Source: Simplicispira metamorpha
GTDB lineage: Bacteria > Pseudomonadota > Gammaproteobacteria > Burkholderiales > Burkholderiaceae_C
Length of the DNA: 64,000 bases
Assembly: GCF_004341365.1 (NCBI RefSeq)
Contig: NZ_SLXH01000008.1
Coordinates: 61,469 to 125,468, forward strand
Direction: 5' to 3'
Shown: positions 63,144-64,000 of the stretch, piece by piece
Position numbering within the stretch: the stretch's first letter is position 1
Layout of the letters: each line of letters begins with the position of its first letter
The notes under the pieces: generated by a model
What the model was told of the DNA's origin: nothing
The model's input: only the letters and a program-made list of their open reading frames with translations
Database searches by the model: none
Position numbers and translations under genes: made by a program

Positions 63144-64000
63144 GCTCTGGCCCTCGCCTTGGCACGGCTGATGTTGCGTGCCTTGATCTTGCTGGCCACG
63201 GCAGGCGACACCGGCACATCGGGCGTGCTGCTGAGATGCCACGCTTCGGGCGGCCAGTGGCCCACCATGTCCTTGAACAAGTAGCACGCGCGCCAGTGCT
63301 GTTTGTCCGGGGCACTGTTGGCGCGGGCGTAGGCGCAGACTTGCCCCCACAGGTGCGCTGGGCTGTCGGCCAGCACCTTGCGGTTCTTGCCCTTGCCAAT
63401 GGCAATCTCCACCATCTGGCCAGACTCTGCGGCCTCGCGCTCAGGGGCTGGTTTCTCGAAACCGCAGGCCATGCAGTGCTTGCGGAAAGGCTGGTGGCCA
63501 CAGCTCGGGCAGCCCTTGGCCTCATATTCCTCGGGTTCCTTGCGCGGTGTCTTGTCCAGCTTCTGGCCTGCGTCCAGCGATTCGATGCCCTCATGGAACA
63601 CCTGCTCAAAGTCTTCGGCAAAACGCAGGATGTTGCCGCTGTGGTCGAGCAAGATGCAGTCGGTTTTGCCCGTGGCGGGGCTGGAGCGCAGGCCCCGGCC
63701 CCACATCTGGATGGCAGTCGAGAGGCTTTTGCGCAGCGGTCGGCAGTCCACCACGCAGCCCACGTCCGGCACGTCAAAGCCCTTGGCCAGCGCCTCCACG
63801 CTGATGAGCACGCGCAAGCTCGCATCCGGCTTGGAGAACTCGCGCACCAGCACTTCACGTTCGCTGGCGCTGGTTTCGCTGGTGAACACGGCTGCCATCA
63901 CCCCAGCCTCAGTGAACTGGCGGCACAGTTCCTTGCAGTGGGCAATGCTGCCGCCGAACACGATGGTTTTGCGGCCCTCGCTGTGCTGCATCCATTCGGC
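63140..64000 (-). CDS. Superfamily 2 helicase, partial
   Basis: The C-terminal 286 codons of a DEAD/DEAH-type helicase; the frame runs off the right edge, so the ATPase half is not visible. The helicase C domain shows TIVFGGSIAHCKEL, LISVEALAKGFDVPDV and the arginine-finger motif QMWGRGLRS. A four-Cys zinc finger follows (CPSCGH ... CMACG). The C-terminal region is basic. First visible gene of the replication operon, coupled to the primase by a 4-base overlap. Confidence 0.87.
   Translation of the reverse strand, partial: AEWMQHSEGRKTIVFGGSIAHCKELCRQFTEAGVMAAVFTSETSASEREVLVREFSKPDASLRVLISVEALAKGFDVPDVGCVVDCRPLRKSLSTAIQMWGRGLRSSPATGKTDCILLDHSGNILRFAEDFEQVFHEGIESLDAGQKLDKTPRKEPEEYEAKGCPSCGHQPFRKHCMACGFEKPAPEREAAESGQMVEIAIGKGKNRKVLADSPAHLWGQVCAYARANSAPDKQHWRACYLFKDMVGHWPPEAWHLSSTPDVPVSPAVASKIKARNISRAKARARA

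Overview
The window reads as a high-GC Betaproteobacterium of the family Comamonadaceae (Acidovorax/Comamonas-like). The basis is gene order and protein similarity as recognised by eye (lon-tRNA block, glyA-nrdR, cysTWA, an mhp meta-cleavage cluster with an IclR-type MhpR, DUF748 and DUF349 giants) plus a dispersed palindromic repeat of the AGCTGCT-N-GCGC...GCGCTAGAGGCC type that I associate with this family. No species is claimed.

Region 1 (1-17 kb) is core chromosome. It holds the 3' part of lon, a tRNA block (Gly-GCC, Cys-GCA, Gly-GCC, Leu-UAA) with hairpin terminators, a YgjP-like metallopeptidase and murI. Two unrelated fumarases are divergently placed (class I on -, class II fumC on +). 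Then come an alpha/beta hydrolase, metY, a CBS-domain protein, aroC, a lipoprotein 5'-nucleotidase, and a glyA-nrdR operon on the minus strand preceded by a clear ZTP (pfl) riboswitch. A membrane-anchored lytic transglycosylase closes the region.

Region 2 (17-29 kb): an AT-rich gap with a perfect LexA-type box, two very large genes (DUF748/AsmA-like and DUF349), two tRNA-Leu(CAG) genes on the minus strand, rnr (RNase R) and a chemoreceptor.

Region 3 (29-36 kb) is a sulfur-acquisition island: an RBBP9-like hydrolase, a MetQ/NlpA-like binding protein behind an isopenicillin-N-synthase-like dioxygenase, and the sulfate transporter sbp-cysT-cysW-cysA. A nearly identical 23-base motif lies upstream of the hydrolase and of sbp, suggesting one sulfur regulator.

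Region 4 (36-44 kb): dsbB, a GST, argA, a small membrane protein, a giant hrpA helicase and a short DUF2325-like protein with a Fur-like box.

Region 5 (44-56.7 kb): 3-(3-hydroxyphenyl)propionate catabolism, mhpA-B-D-(TTT binding protein)-F-E-C on the minus strand, divergent from mhpR across an MhpR-type operator. A CDF cation transporter and a P-type cation ATPase follow.

Region 6 (about 57 kb to the end) looks like the left end of an integrated element. It opens with a tRNA-like 3' end plus terminator, then about 1.5 kb of largely non-coding, repeat-rich DNA, including an array in which short heptamers are repeated two or three times at 12 and 13-15 base steps with a different heptamer in each cluster. 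Next is a lower-GC HEPN-type gene (possible defence cargo). A minus-strand replication operon follows (helicase, Toprim primase, a helix-turn-helix protein carrying four palindromic iterons inside its own coding sequence, and three small genes). The operon continues beyond the window.
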